This document shows, piece by piece, positions 44,661 through 54,487 of a DNA stretch of 64,000 bases. The translations under genes and the position numbers were made by a program. The stretch lies in NCBI RefSeq assembly GCF_003337415.1, contig NZ_QPJT01000021.1, forward strand, positions 1 to 64,000, in the 5' to 3' direction. This stretch comes from Anaerobacterium chartisolvens. GTDB lineage: Bacteria > Bacillota > Clostridia > Acetivibrionales > DSM-27016. A model generated the notes under the pieces. The model saw only the letters and a list, made by a program, of their open reading frames with translations, was not told the DNA's origin and did no database searches. The first letter of the stretch is position 1; each line of letters opens with the position of its first letter.

Positions 44661-46988
44661 ATGAAATTTACGAATGGGTACTGGGATGTGAGAGAAGGCG
44701 TTAAAATATCCAGTCCTGTTGAAGTAAGGGACATAAACGTTGACGGGGATTCTGTTTCGGTATGGGCGGCATGTAAGCATGTTGAACATAGGGGAGACAC
44801 TTTGAATGAGCCGCTTATTACAGTGGGCCTCAGCTCTCCTATGGAGGATGTGATATGTGTTAAGCTTTTCCACCACAGCGGAAAAAGAGCAGCGGGGCCG
44901 GAGTTTGAGCTATACAGAGACAGCGGAGCAGAGGTGAGTACGGTTGACGAAGAGGACGGGGCAAGCCTTGTAAGCGGCAGGCTGACGGCGCGTGTTAATA
45001 AAAAGGGCAGGTGGAGGATAGACTTTTTGTATGATGGCAAGCGCATTACAGGCACAGGGAATAAGGGCATGGGATATATCACCGGCGAGGACAAAAAGGC
45101 ATATGTCAGGGAACAGCTTGATCTTGGAATAGGAGAATATGTTTACGGTCTGGGAGAGCGTTTTACGCCGTTTGTAAAAAACGGCCAGACTGTGGATATA
45201 TGGAACGAGGATGGAGGCACCAGCAGTGAGCTGGCATATAAAAACATACCGTTTTATATTACAAACAATGGATATGGGGTATTTGTAAACCATTGCGGGT
45301 GTGTATCCTTTGAAATTGCTTCTGAAAATGTGTCGAGAGTCCAATTCAGTGTGCCGGGAGAATGCCTTGAATATTATATTATAGGAGGAGGCACTCCCAA
45401 AAAAGTCCTGGAGAATTACACCATTCTTACGGGAAGGCCCGCGCTGCCTCCCGCGTGGTCATTCGGGCTGTGGCTTACAACCTCTTTTACCACCAGCTAT
45501 GATGAGACTACCGTGAACAGCTTCATTGACGGTATGCTGGACAGGGATATTCCTTTGAGCGTATTTCACTTTGATTGCTTCTGGATGAAGGAATACCAGT
45601 GGTGTGACTTCGAATGGCATAAAAAAGTATTCCCTGATCCCGAGGGTATGCTGAAGCGTCTGAAGGGCAAGGGCCTTAAGGTATGTGTTTGGATAAATCC
45701 CTATATTGCTCAGAAATCCTGTCTGTTTAAGGAAGGAATGGATAACGGGTATTTTATAAAAACAAAGGACGGGGATGTATGGCAGTGGGATAAATGGCAA
45801 GCGGGAATGGCAATTGTTGATTTTACAAACCCTCGAGCGGCAGAATGGTTTAAATCCAAGCTAAAAAGGCTTATTGACATGGGTGTGGACTGCTTTAAAA
45901 CGGATTTTGGAGAACGCATACCTCAAGATGCGGTATACTTTGACGGGTCAGACGCTGAAAAAATGCATAATTATTATACCTATCTCTACAACAGGACGGT
46001 GTATGAAGCACTGGAGAAGCCGGACGGAAATAAGGACACTGTTCTTTTTGCACGCTCCGCCACAGCCGGCAGCCAGAAGTTCCCCGTACACTGGGGAGGA
46101 GATTGCTCGGCCAGTTACGACTCAATGGCGGAAAGCCTTAGAGGAGGATTGTCTCTCTGCCTGTCGGGCTTCGGATTTTGGAGCCATGATATAGGCGGTT
46201 TTGAGAAGACGGCTACTCCTGATATTTATAAAAGGTGGACGGCATTCGGGTTGCTGTCGTCACACAGCCGGCTGCACGGAAATGAGTCGTATAGGGTGCC
46301 TTGGCTGTTCGACCAAGAGGCTGTTGATGTTTTAAGGTTCTTTACGCGCTTAAAGTACCGGCTTATGCCTTATTTATTCGGTGCGGCCTGTGAAGCCTCC
46401 TCTACCGGCATACCGATGATGCGTGCCATGGTGCTTGAATACCCCGGAGATCCTTTATGCAAGGCACTGGATCTTCAATATATGCTGGGTGCCTCGCTGC
46501 TGGTCGCGCCTGTGTTCAATAGCGAAGGTGCTGCAAGCTATTATCTTCCCAAGGGAGTGTGGACAAATTTCCTGACGGGAAAAAGGGTTGAAGGAAGCTG
46601 CTGGAGGCAGGAAGAGCACAGCTATATGAGCATTCCCCTTATGGTCAGGGAGGGAGCAATTATTCCCGTTGGGAGCTGCGACAGCAGGCCGGACTATGAC
46701 TATGCGTATGATGTAGACATATATGTTTATGGCATAAAGCACGGATTCTGTGCCTCGGCCTCGGTATACAACACTTGCGGGCAGGTTGAGCTCCGCATAG
46801 AGGTAAAATGCTGTGAAGGGCTTATAACTGTGGATGCCAGCGGTGCCGGAAAGCCGTGGAACCTTGTTATACCGGGTGAGTGCCGTTCCGGCTCAGTTGA
46901 AAACGGGAGCTTAACGGCTTGCAAAGAAGGGATGAGAGTAATACCCAATTCCTTTACCGGCAAGCTTTGCATTAACATCGGAGGATAA
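44661..46988 (+). CDS. GH31-family alpha-xylosidase (YicI-like)
   Basis: 775 residues. The N-terminal beta domain (FTNGYWDVREGVKISSP) is followed by a barrel with SVFHFDCFWMKEYQWCDFEW, the nucleophile Asp in CFKTDFGERIP, and RSATAGSQKFPVHWGGD, all as in YicI-type alpha-xylosidases. It removes alpha-xylose from the non-reducing end of xyloglucan oligosaccharides. It follows the GH3 gene by 46 bases, so the two would strip xyloglucan side chains and backbone together. Confidence 0.92.
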   Translation: MKFTNGYWDVREGVKISSPVEVRDINVDGDSVSVWAACKHVEHRGDTLNEPLITVGLSSPMEDVICVKLFHHSGKRAAGPEFELYRDSGAEVSTVDEEDGASLVSGRLTARVNKKGRWRIDFLYDGKRITGTGNKGMGYITGEDKKAYVREQLDLGIGEYVYGLGERFTPFVKNGQTVDIWNEDGGTSSELAYKNIPFYITNNGYGVFVNHCGCVSFEIASENVSRVQFSVPGECLEYYIIGGGTPKKVLENYTILTGRPALPPAWSFGLWLTTSFTTSYDETTVNSFIDGMLDRDIPLSVFHFDCFWMKEYQWCDFEWHKKVFPDPEGMLKRLKGKGLKVCVWINPYIAQKSCLFKEGMDNGYFIKTKDGDVWQWDKWQAGMAIVDFTNPRAAEWFKSKLKRLIDMGVDCFKTDFGERIPQDAVYFDGSDAEKMHNYYTYLYNRTVYEALEKPDGNKDTVLFARSATAGSQKFPVHWGGDCSASYDSMAESLRGGLSLCLSGFGFWSHDIGGFEKTATPDIYKRWTAFGLLSSHSRLHGNESYRVPWLFDQEAVDVLRFFTRLKYRLMPYLFGAACEASSTGIPMMRAMVLEYPGDPLCKALDLQYMLGASLLVAPVFNSEGAASYYLPKGVWTNFLTGKRVEGSCWRQEEHSYMSIPLMVREGAIIPVGSCDSRPDYDYAYDVDIYVYGIKHGFCASASVYNTCGQVELRIEVKCCEGLITVDASGAGKPWNLVIPGECRSGSVENGSLTACKEGMRVIPNSFTGKLCINIGG

Positions 46989-46998
46989 AGAGGTGCGG

Positions 46999-47200
46999 CA
47001 GGCTGTGTGAAAACTATTTTGAGTGAAATTTCAAGCTATAATTCTTGCAGAAAAACAGCGGAGGAATCTTGGGGACGGATTCTTATGCTTCCGTAGCGCA
47101 GCGTAGGACTGAAAGGAAAGCAGAAGAACCGTACTCCATGATGCCGCAGCGGTGGCAAGCTGCAATTTTCCAAACAATTTTAGGGTTTTCACACAGTCTG
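46999..47200. repeat. MITE-like fragment with 16-bp inverted ends
   Basis: CAGGCTGTGTGAAAAC (46999-47014) and GTTTTCACACAGTCTG (47185-47200) are inverted copies with one mismatch. The 202-bp interior has no transposase. The TGTGTGAAAAC end is a common transposon end motif in Firmicutes. Confidence 0.5.
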
Positions 47201-47212
47201 GCGGAGATTGGA

Positions 47213-47238
47213 GGGGCTGCCGTTAATAGGGCAGCCCC
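47213..47238. terminator. GC-rich hairpin between convergent genes
   Basis: GGGGCTGCC (47213-47221) pairs with GGCAGCCCC (47230-47238). It sits between the GH31 and LuxR genes, which point at each other, and may terminate either. Confidence 0.5.
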
Positions 47239-47241
47239 GTA

Positions 47242-48033
47242 CTAGTCGCAATTTTTTAATATGTCGTAAATATCGTAAAATATTGCATTGACTGCTGCTT
47301 GCGTGCGATTGCTGCAAGACAGCTTTTCTATGATAATTTTGATATGGGACTTGACAGTGTTTTCACTTATGGAAAGCATTTCTGCCAGCTCCTTATTGGA
47401 ATATCCATTTTTCAGCAGAGAAAGGATTTTTTTTTCGCTGGAAGTGAGAATATTTACATCAAATACAGATAGCATATTGCTTTTTACATAATCAGTTACA
47501 TAATCCTTAAGCATTCTGTTTTTAAAGCTGTTCTCTATGCTTTTTAAAAACAGCTTGAACAAATCTATTGACAGGTTTTCTGCCATAGAGCTGAGGAAAA
47601 AGGCTCCTATATATGCACAGCCATTGTCCAGTGTTATAGGTGCCGCACAGCTTGAAAATCTGTTCAGTGTTGTGCCCTCTCCATCTTCGGATTTAAGCAC
47701 GGAAAAGCCGTTTTTTTTAAGAGATTCTGAAATAGCTGTTTTACCGGTATATTCTTCCTTCAGGCTCAAACCCGGGCACAGCTTTATTTCCTTATTCATG
47801 AGAGAAGAATTTTTACAGTACCAGATAGTGGTCAAATTGCTGTCGGTAAGAACTACCAGACTGTAGAAGGGATATAAAGAAATTATTTCATTTGCAAAAT
47901 TGGATAACAGCAGCTTTAGTATATTAACACTATGGCTGTTTATGGGGCAAACTATTTTATAAGAGGACTTCCCTTCCTGAGCTTCTTTTCCATCAGTCTT
48001 ATCATATGTAAGTAGACATCCATTCTTATTCAA
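47242..48033 (-). CDS. GAF-type sensor with LuxR-type DNA-binding domain
   Basis: 263 residues. The N-terminal ~190 residues resemble a GAF-like sensing fold (GCAYIGAFFLSSMAENLS is the last strand and helix pattern), with no receiver domain. The C-terminal ~65 residues are a LuxR helix-turn-helix (LTSSEKKILSLLKNGYSNKE, LAEMLSISENTVKSHI). It is divergent from the heptose operon with a 464-base gap and is a candidate regulator of it. Confidence 0.82.
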   Translation of the reverse strand: MNKNGCLLTYDKTDGKEAQEGKSSYKIVCPINSHSVNILKLLLSNFANEIISLYPFYSLVVLTDSNLTTIWYCKNSSLMNKEIKLCPGLSLKEEYTGKTAISESLKKNGFSVLKSEDGEGTTLNRFSSCAAPITLDNGCAYIGAFFLSSMAENLSIDLFKLFLKSIENSFKNRMLKDYVTDYVKSNMLSVFDVNILTSSEKKILSLLKNGYSNKELAEMLSISENTVKSHIKIIIEKLSCSNRTQAAVNAIFYDIYDILKNCD

Positions 48034-48497
48034 GCTAAATGCCTCCTTTATAAAGAACTGTATTATGGTGTTGCGTATAGAGCTAAAAGTATCTTTCGCA
48101 CAGCAAGTACATTGTAAATGTCAAATAAGTAGAAAAAACAACCTAATAAAAGGACACGCCATGTAAATTAAGAATGCCTGAATTTAAATTAAAGTAGTTA
48201 TGTAAATAATATATCAATTATGCTGTTTTTTAGCAACAACATATATGTGAAAATTGATAACAATATCAGATTTTGTCTGAAAATATAAGATAATATATTA
48301 ATATTCGACAAATAAATATAAAAAATAGTAATTATTGTACAAGAAAGATCACCCAAAATAGTGAGTTAATTCTACTGAAATATATTTATAATAAACATTA
48401 TCTCATGGAGTTATTCATAATGAGGATAATTTAAAAAAAATACCCTGTTTTACTATCTTTAAGGTATTACTAAATTTTTATTCAGGAGGTTGTTTAT
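48034..48497. promoter_or_regulatory. Long AT-rich divergent control region
   Basis: Between the LuxR gene and the heptose operon. No coding frame is convincing. It contains the short inverted pair AATACC/GGTATT around 48447-48474 near the operon start, and the strong ribosome site CAGGAGGT before the GTG at 48498. No known riboswitch is recognised. Confidence 0.35.
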
Positions 48498-49598
48498 GTG
48501 GCAATAGCAATCGACACATATTTTAAAAGTGTGTCTGAGCTGGCGGGCTTGACAGAGCAGTGTGCTTTTAAGGCTGTTTTAGATGAAATAAAGCTTGCTT
48601 CTAAAAAGAGAAGAAGCATACTTCTTATAGGCAATGGAGAGGACGCGGCTACAGCCTCTCATTTTGCCAATGACTTAATGAAAAATGCAGGTATAAAAAT
48701 AACCTCTATGCTTGGATTCGGCATTAAGGTTATTGCACTTTCTGAAAACATGGCGTTTTTCACAGCTGTTTCAAACGATGTGAGCATGAATCAGGCTTAT
48801 GCAGCATACTTAAGTGCATATGCCTCCGCAGGGGATCTGGTGATTATATTTTCTTCGCAGCAGCCTCATGCCAATTTAATAGAAGCAGCAAAATTCGGCC
48901 GCAGAAGAGGGCTTTGCGTTGCTTCAATTACAGGCAATTTTGCGGGCGGTCTGGAAAAATTCTCTCATGTGCTCTATAAGGTTGCCAGCAATGTTCCTGA
49001 GCATATTCAAGACATGCATTCATTTTTGTGCCACAGCTGGACGGTGACCTTAAGAGATGAGCTTGTTCAGCCGGTGGTATTTTTAGACCGCGACGGAGTC
49101 ATAAACAAAAACAGGCCGGACTACATAAAGTCGTGGGATGAATTTTTATTTCTGCCCGGTGTGCCCGACGCAATACGGAGGCTCAATGAAAAGGGCTATG
49201 CCGTAGTGGTGGTTACAAACCAATCGGCAGTAGGGCGCAACATTATAAGCGAAAAGGAACTGGAAAGAATCCACGTTAAGATGTGCAATTCCCTGCTGAA
49301 GCATGGAGCGCTTATAAGTAAAATATATTACTGCCCCCATTCTCCCGAAGAGGGCTGTGAATGCCGTAAGCCCGCAGATGGGCTAATCAGGCGGGCGTTT
49401 GAGGAACTTCCTCTCGATAGGGGGAAAGCGATAATGGTAGGAGACAGCGCTTGTGATATAGAGGCAGGGTATAAATCGGGAGCGGCCACTGTATTGCTTG
49501 CAAATACATTGGAGGATGCGAAAGGGCTTAAGGTGGTTCCCGACTATTTGGCGGCAGACCTGCCTTTGGCCGTCGATTTGATATTGAATAAAATGTAA
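48498..49598 (+). CDS. Fusion of GmhA-like SIS domain and GmhB-type heptose bisphosphate phosphatase
   Basis: 366 residues, GTG seven bases after CAGGAGGT. Residues 1-185 are a SIS domain of the phosphoheptose isomerase type (LLIGNGEDAATASHFANDL, VPEHIQDMHSF), though the usual STSGNS reads SSQQPH. From ~residue 193 a HAD phosphatase follows: VFLDRDGVINKNRPDYIKS, VVTNQSAVGR and CECRKPADGLI, as in D,D-heptose 1,7-bisphosphate phosphatase. In the usual D,D-heptose route the two steps are separated by a kinase (HddA), encoded nearby. The fusion points to channelling. Confidence 0.85.
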   Translation: MAIAIDTYFKSVSELAGLTEQCAFKAVLDEIKLASKKRRSILLIGNGEDAATASHFANDLMKNAGIKITSMLGFGIKVIALSENMAFFTAVSNDVSMNQAYAAYLSAYASAGDLVIIFSSQQPHANLIEAAKFGRRRGLCVASITGNFAGGLEKFSHVLYKVASNVPEHIQDMHSFLCHSWTVTLRDELVQPVVFLDRDGVINKNRPDYIKSWDEFLFLPGVPDAIRRLNEKGYAVVVVTNQSAVGRNIISEKELERIHVKMCNSLLKHGALISKIYYCPHSPEEGCECRKPADGLIRRAFEELPLDRGKAIMVGDSACDIEAGYKSGAATVLLANTLEDAKGLKVVPDYLAADLPLAVDLILNKM

Positions 49599-49616
49599 TT
49601 TAAAGGAGGCTTTTTT

Positions 49617-50732
49617 GTGAGAGCACTTGTTACGGGGGGAGCGGGCTTTATAGGCTCGCATATTGTGGACTCTCTTCTTTTAAAAGGCTATGAGGTACGA
49701 ATACTGGATGTACTGGCGGGGCCGGTGCATCGGGGAGGAAGGAAACCGGCGTACTTGTCGGGAGAAGCGGAATTAATAATAGGAGATGTGCGGGATAAGG
49801 ATGCGGTTTTGCGTGCCATAGACGGAGTGGACGTTATTTTCCATGAAGCTGCTGAGCAGGGCTATATGCAGAATTACAGCAAATTCTTTCATGTCAACAG
49901 CGTAGGAACGGCATTGCTGTTTGAGGCTATTGCAGAGAAAAGGCAGGATGTCAGGAAAATAGTTATAGCGTCATCGCAGGCTGTTTATGGGGAAGGGAGG
50001 TATTTCTGCGCCGAGCACGGCAATTTCAGCCCCATGCCCAGAGAAATACAGCATCTTGAGCAGGGACGGTGGGAGCATGTATGTCCTGTATGCGGCAGGG
50101 CTATGGGCAGTATTAAGGCAGAGGAGGCTTTTATAAACCCCAATACACAGTATGCCGTATCAAAATACACTCAGGAAATGATAGGCTTTAATCTTGGCAG
50201 AAGGCACAATATCCCCGTTGTGTGCTTAAGGTATTCCATAGTATTAGGAAAAAGACAGTCCTTCTATAACATGTATACCGGAATACTGAGAAGCTTTGCC
50301 GTACAGCTTATGCTGGGGCAGGCCCCGGTAATATTTGAGGACGGGAGGATGCAAAGGGATTATATTCATGTCGATGATGTGGCGGAGGCCAATATGTGTG
50401 TGCTGGAGAGTGCCGGGGCCGATTTTAAGGCATTTAACGTGGGAAGCGGCATAAGCACCGATGTGCTTTCCTTTTACAGCGAGGTGGCCGGCTGCATGGG
50501 CAGCGGCTTAAAGCCGGTAATGAACGGTGAATTCAGAGTGGGGGATGTAAGACATATAGTATCGTCGCCTTCAGGGCTTCAAAGGCTTGGCTGGAGCTTT
50601 TCGAGGAGCGTTCACGATATGGTTTCAGACTATATTGAGTATCTGAATAAGGCTGAAAGGGTAGACGACTGCTTTGCTTTGGCAATGAAGGAGATGAAGG
50701 AGAAGACAATTATTATGAAATCTATGCAGTAA
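49617..50732 (+). CDS. Extended SDR nucleotide-sugar epimerase/dehydratase with Cys-rich insertion
   Basis: 371 residues, GTG after GGAGG. TGGAGFIGSHIVDSL binds NAD, SSQAVYGEG and YAVSKYTQE are the Ser and Tyr-x3-Lys parts, and YIHVDDVAEA is typical of sugar-nucleotide epimerases. An insertion after the SSQ segment holds FCAEHGNF, then HVCPVCGRAMG, a Cys/His set able to bind one zinc. Substrate unknown; the heptose context suggests an ADP- or GDP-heptose or related sugar nucleotide. Confidence 0.8.
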   Translation: MRALVTGGAGFIGSHIVDSLLLKGYEVRILDVLAGPVHRGGRKPAYLSGEAELIIGDVRDKDAVLRAIDGVDVIFHEAAEQGYMQNYSKFFHVNSVGTALLFEAIAEKRQDVRKIVIASSQAVYGEGRYFCAEHGNFSPMPREIQHLEQGRWEHVCPVCGRAMGSIKAEEAFINPNTQYAVSKYTQEMIGFNLGRRHNIPVVCLRYSIVLGKRQSFYNMYTGILRSFAVQLMLGQAPVIFEDGRMQRDYIHVDDVAEANMCVLESAGADFKAFNVGSGISTDVLSFYSEVAGCMGSGLKPVMNGEFRVGDVRHIVSSPSGLQRLGWSFSRSVHDMVSDYIEYLNKAERVDDCFALAMKEMKEKTIIMKSMQ

Positions 50733-50831
50733 GACAAGGCTTAAGAAGGCGGGAGATTAAAAAATAAATAAAGCTTAGGCTTTAAGCCTTAAGTGCCGGA
50801 CATCAATTAAGGAGTACAGGGAGGAAAAGCA

Positions 50832-51806
50832 TTGGTTATTTGCAGAACACCGCTCAGGGTAAGCCTCTTTGGAGGAGGCACCGACATAGAAGCCTTCTGG
50901 TGTGAGGAAGACGGCTGCGTTTTAAGCAGCACTATAAATAAGTACATATATGTAATTGTTAAAAAAAGCTTTGATAAGCTTATGCATATAAAATATTTCC
51001 GGGAGGAGGTTGTAGAGGCGGTAAGGGACATAAAGCATGATTTAATACGTGAAGCCATGTATAAAACCGGAGTAACGGAAGGAATAGACATAGCTGTTTT
51101 ATCGGATATACCTCATACAGGCAGCGGGCTAGGCTCATCAGGCAGTCTGACGGTGGGGCTTTTAAATGCATTATATACCTATGCAGGCGCTCCGTCACCC
51201 TCTCTAAGCACCCTTGCACAACAGGCATGTGAAATTGAAATAAGTATTCTTAATAAGCCGGTAGGAAAACAGGATCAATATATTGCCGCTTATGGGGGAT
51301 TGAACGTTATAGAATTTAAATGTGACGGATGTGTTGAGGTTAAGCCTGTCACTCTCCAATATAATATCTGCCGGGAGCTTAAAAAAAATTTATTGCTGTT
51401 TTATACAGGAATGGGGCATAAGGCGGAAGACATACTCAAGGAGCAGGGAAGGCTTGTCGTAAACACAAGACCTGTCCTCCAAAAAATGAAGCGGCAGGTT
51501 TACGATGCACTGGATATTATGTCAAAGGCAGATGTTGACCGGCTTGGGCTGTTGATGAAGGAGGGCTGGAGTATGAAGAGGCAGCTTACAGACAAAATAA
51601 GTAACGGAAGTATAGACGGGATGATTGAAAGAGCCTTTAAGGCCGGTGCGTCAGGGGCAAAAATCACAGGAGCGGGAGGAGGGGGCTTTCTGCTTGTTTT
51701 CTGCAGTCCGTCCTGCCGTGAAGCGGTACGCAGCACTATGAGGGATCTTATAGAGCTTGACTTTGATTTTGAGAAGTCGGGGACACAAATACTGGTAAAT
51801 GATTAA
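50832..51806 (+). CDS. GHMP kinase, HddA-like D,D-heptose 7-phosphate kinase
   Basis: 324 residues from a TTG at 50832, seven bases after AGGGAGG. It starts RTPLRVSLFGGGTDIEAFW, the opening of HddA-type kinases, and has the GHMP ATP loop HTGSGLGSSGSLTVGLL and the C-terminal ITGAGGGGFLLVF. HddA phosphorylates D-glycero-D-manno-heptose 7-phosphate at C1. With the GmhA and GmhB domains this gives heptose 1-phosphate. The next enzyme, HddC, is not seen in the window. Confidence 0.85.
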   Translation: MVICRTPLRVSLFGGGTDIEAFWCEEDGCVLSSTINKYIYVIVKKSFDKLMHIKYFREEVVEAVRDIKHDLIREAMYKTGVTEGIDIAVLSDIPHTGSGLGSSGSLTVGLLNALYTYAGAPSPSLSTLAQQACEIEISILNKPVGKQDQYIAAYGGLNVIEFKCDGCVEVKPVTLQYNICRELKKNLLLFYTGMGHKAEDILKEQGRLVVNTRPVLQKMKRQVYDALDIMSKADVDRLGLLMKEGWSMKRQLTDKISNGSIDGMIERAFKAGASGAKITGAGGGGFLLVFCSPSCREAVRSTMRDLIELDFDFEKSGTQILVND

Positions 51807-51853
51807 AGACTTAACGCCCGCATAACAGGGTAAGAGCAAAGGGGGTATTTATA

Positions 51854-52405
51854 ATGTCCTTGCTGTCTATGACAGAGTCTTTTCGCAAATCCATCAACGA
51901 TATGTCGCCCGCACGCGTTGAGAGTGCGGCTGGAATGATACTGGGCACCATAAACGGAGGCGGATGTGTTTATGCTTGCGGAAACGGAGGAAGCGGGGCT
52001 AATGCAAATCTGTTTGCGGCGGCGGCTTCAAAGCTTATAAAAGCAAATGGCGCTGCCGCGCGATTTATAAGCTTGAATGCCAATATGTCGGTAATAACCT
52101 CTGAATGCTTAAATTATAATAAGGTATTCAGACAGCAGCTTGAGTCCATGGCATATCCTTCGGATCTGCTTATTGCCTTCAGCGGAAGCGGAAATTCTCC
52201 TAATATACTGGAAGCTATTGATTATGCTAAAAAAGCAGGTGTGAAGACTATAGGGCTGACGGGAATGGGGGGAGGAAGGCTTTCTTCGGAGGCAGATTTT
52301 GACGTTATTGTAAATTCGGACAGTATGGAGGAGATTGAGAGCGTGCATACCGTTATAATACACGCCGTATTAAGATGGCTGGGGGAGAAGCTTAACACCT
52401 CCTAG
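51854..52405 (+). CDS. SIS-domain phosphoheptose isomerase-like protein
   Basis: 183 residues. SIS fold with YACGNGGSGANANLFAAAA, an FSGSGNSPNILEAI phosphosugar-binding loop, TGMGGGRLS and a final helix. It resembles GmhA, which converts sedoheptulose 7-phosphate to heptose 7-phosphate. It keeps the canonical SGSGNS loop that is altered in the fused protein at 48498, so this copy is the more likely active isomerase. Confidence 0.82.
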   Translation: MSLLSMTESFRKSINDMSPARVESAAGMILGTINGGGCVYACGNGGSGANANLFAAAASKLIKANGAAARFISLNANMSVITSECLNYNKVFRQQLESMAYPSDLLIAFSGSGNSPNILEAIDYAKKAGVKTIGLTGMGGGRLSSEADFDVIVNSDSMEEIESVHTVIIHAVLRWLGEKLNTS

Positions 52406-52451
52406 AGAAATTCATGCTTTTAGAATAAATCGGCTTACCGGGAGGATAAAG

Positions 52452-53486
52452 ATGAAAACTGATTTTTTAAACGGTACAGCGACCTTTGTAATGGCGCATT
52501 GGAGAAAGAATGACGTTGCAAGCAGGCTTCATCTGGAACAGGCAATACAGGGCATACTTGCCCAGACGGATGAAAACTGGCAAATAGTAATTGTTGACGA
52601 CTTATCTCCTGACATCGAGGCAAGGGAATACTTAACCGAGATAAAGGAGCTTCGGCCGGACAAGATACATGTGATATTAAAGGAAACGAACGACGGCCCG
52701 GGCATATGCCGGAATGCAGGCATAGAATGGGCATACCTGCGTGCTTCTCCAATTATACTTTTCAATGATGCCGATGACATATCTCATCCTGAAAGGCTTA
52801 AAGCTGTAAGGAGAATATTTGTGGAGGATTCGGAAGCTTGTGTGGTATATTCTACCTTCAAAGTTATAGATGAGGACAATAACCCCGTTGAGGAGCGTTT
52901 GTTAACACAGTCCATTCTCGAGATACTGGAAGGACACAGGAATAATCCTGTGCAGGGCAGCAATGCGTGGATGCGCATAGGAACTGAAAAGGGCTATACA
53001 AATCTCACGTCCTCAACCGCTGTAAAAACAGAAACGGCATATAAGTACCCCTTTCCTCCACAACGGGTATCGGAGGATCAACATGCATGGCTCAGGTATT
53101 CTGCGGGAGGGGGGAAGTTTATATACTGTGAGAGTATCCCGTCAATGTACAGAATTCCTCAAGGAACGCCTACAGTATCCAGAGCAAGGATAGAGGGGTA
53201 TTACTCTCAAAAGGCTGCCGTTGACACAGAAGGCTTTTTAGAGGCAATGAGGATTCATAATAAGGCGTCGGCAATGGGCCGGGCTCAAAAAGAGGATCTT
53301 CTGATAAAATTCTATGTCAAGCTCGCTGAAACCTTAGGAAGAGAAAATGAGAACAGGCTGGCAGCGGAACAGCTTTCCAAGGCATGTAAATTGTCTGCAT
53401 CCAAGGCGCTTGAGGTAATAGAGTCCAGAGGCCTTAAAGGACATATATGGGCAAGGGAAAGCGCGTTAGGAGAACTGTTAACCTAA
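52452..53486 (+). CDS. GT2-family glycosyltransferase
   Basis: 344 residues. An N-terminal GT-A domain has VDDLSPDIEAREYL-type start, the NDGPGICRNAGIEWA segment and the DxD-like motif in ILFNDADDISHPERL. The C-terminal ~90 residues are helical. No membrane segment. It could transfer heptose or another sugar onto a carrier or product in this operon; donor and acceptor are unknown. Confidence 0.82.
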   Translation: MKTDFLNGTATFVMAHWRKNDVASRLHLEQAIQGILAQTDENWQIVIVDDLSPDIEAREYLTEIKELRPDKIHVILKETNDGPGICRNAGIEWAYLRASPIILFNDADDISHPERLKAVRRIFVEDSEACVVYSTFKVIDEDNNPVEERLLTQSILEILEGHRNNPVQGSNAWMRIGTEKGYTNLTSSTAVKTETAYKYPFPPQRVSEDQHAWLRYSAGGGKFIYCESIPSMYRIPQGTPTVSRARIEGYYSQKAAVDTEGFLEAMRIHNKASAMGRAQKEDLLIKFYVKLAETLGRENENRLAAEQLSKACKLSASKALEVIESRGLKGHIWARESALGELLT

Positions 53487-53542
53487 AAAAGCACCTGTAA
53501 AAAGATGATACCTGCAACAGAAGTAATAAAAAGGAGACGAAA

Positions 53543-54463
53543 ATGAAAATATCAGTAATGGAGATAGGAACAAATTCCATTAAGTTCATTATCGCGGAAG
53601 CAAACGGGGAAAAGTCCCTTAAAGTAATTGATAAATGCAGCACCGTAAACCGGCTGAGCAGGAACATGTACAATAACAACTGCATTTGCAGGGAGTCCAT
53701 AGACAGTGCTGTAGATATAATAGGGGAGTATATGGAAATGGCAGACAAAAGGAAAGCCCCATTAGTCTCTATCTTTTCCACCAGTGTCTTAAGAGATGCA
53801 GCTAACAGAGATGAGTTTATAGAAAGAGTAAGGCTGTCCTATGGAATCAATATAGAGGTAATAAGCGGAGAGGAGGAGGCGCTGCTGTCATACAAGGCTT
53901 GCAGCAGCCTTGCCGATGCAAGGCATAAAAGCTTTGCCGTTATTGACATAGGAGGAGGAAGCACGGAAATTTCAATTGGAAGCAAAAAAAGCATTGAGAG
54001 AAATATAAGCATTGATATAGGGGCTGTGAGGCTTACTGAGACATTTATAAAAAACGATCCTGTGGACTATGAGGAAATAGCAGGGCTGTCACGGCACCTA
54101 ATAGGAGTATTTCAAGACGCACACCTCAAGGATTTCAAAGACATGCAGCTTATAGGAACAGGAGGGACCATCAAATCCGTTTCTACAATTCATAATAAGC
54201 TGGACTATAAGAATGAAGAAAAAATTCATGGAAGCGTAATAAGCTTTGATGACATAGGCTTTATTTTTAACTTTCTGGCTCAATTGACTGTTGAAAAAAG
54301 AAAGAACCTTGAGGGGCTTAACCCTAAGAGAGCTGATGTCATAATAGCCGGAACGGCAATACTGTACGGATTCATGAAGAAGTACGGTATAAATGAAATT
54401 ACCGTAAGCTCAAAAGGGGTTATTGAGGCGTATGTCCAGCAGTATATTTCCTCAAAATTTTAG
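53543..54463 (+). CDS. Ppx/GppA-family phosphatase-like protein
   Basis: 306 residues. An actin-like ATPase fold with EIGTNSIKFIIAEANG, the SGEEEALLSYKA segment and DIGGGSTEISIGSKK, all typical of exopolyphosphatase/guanosine pentaphosphatase proteins. It lacks the C-terminal HD extension of long Ppx forms. It cleaves polyphosphate or (p)ppGpp in known relatives. Its reason for lying in this operon is unclear. Confidence 0.85.
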   Translation: MKISVMEIGTNSIKFIIAEANGEKSLKVIDKCSTVNRLSRNMYNNNCICRESIDSAVDIIGEYMEMADKRKAPLVSIFSTSVLRDAANRDEFIERVRLSYGINIEVISGEEEALLSYKACSSLADARHKSFAVIDIGGGSTEISIGSKKSIERNISIDIGAVRLTETFIKNDPVDYEEIAGLSRHLIGVFQDAHLKDFKDMQLIGTGGTIKSVSTIHNKLDYKNEEKIHGSVISFDDIGFIFNFLAQLTVEKRKNLEGLNPKRADVIIAGTAILYGFMKKYGINEITVSSKGVIEAYVQQYISSKF

Positions 54464-54487
54464 GCGTAGCGAAAACAGGAGGTTTAT

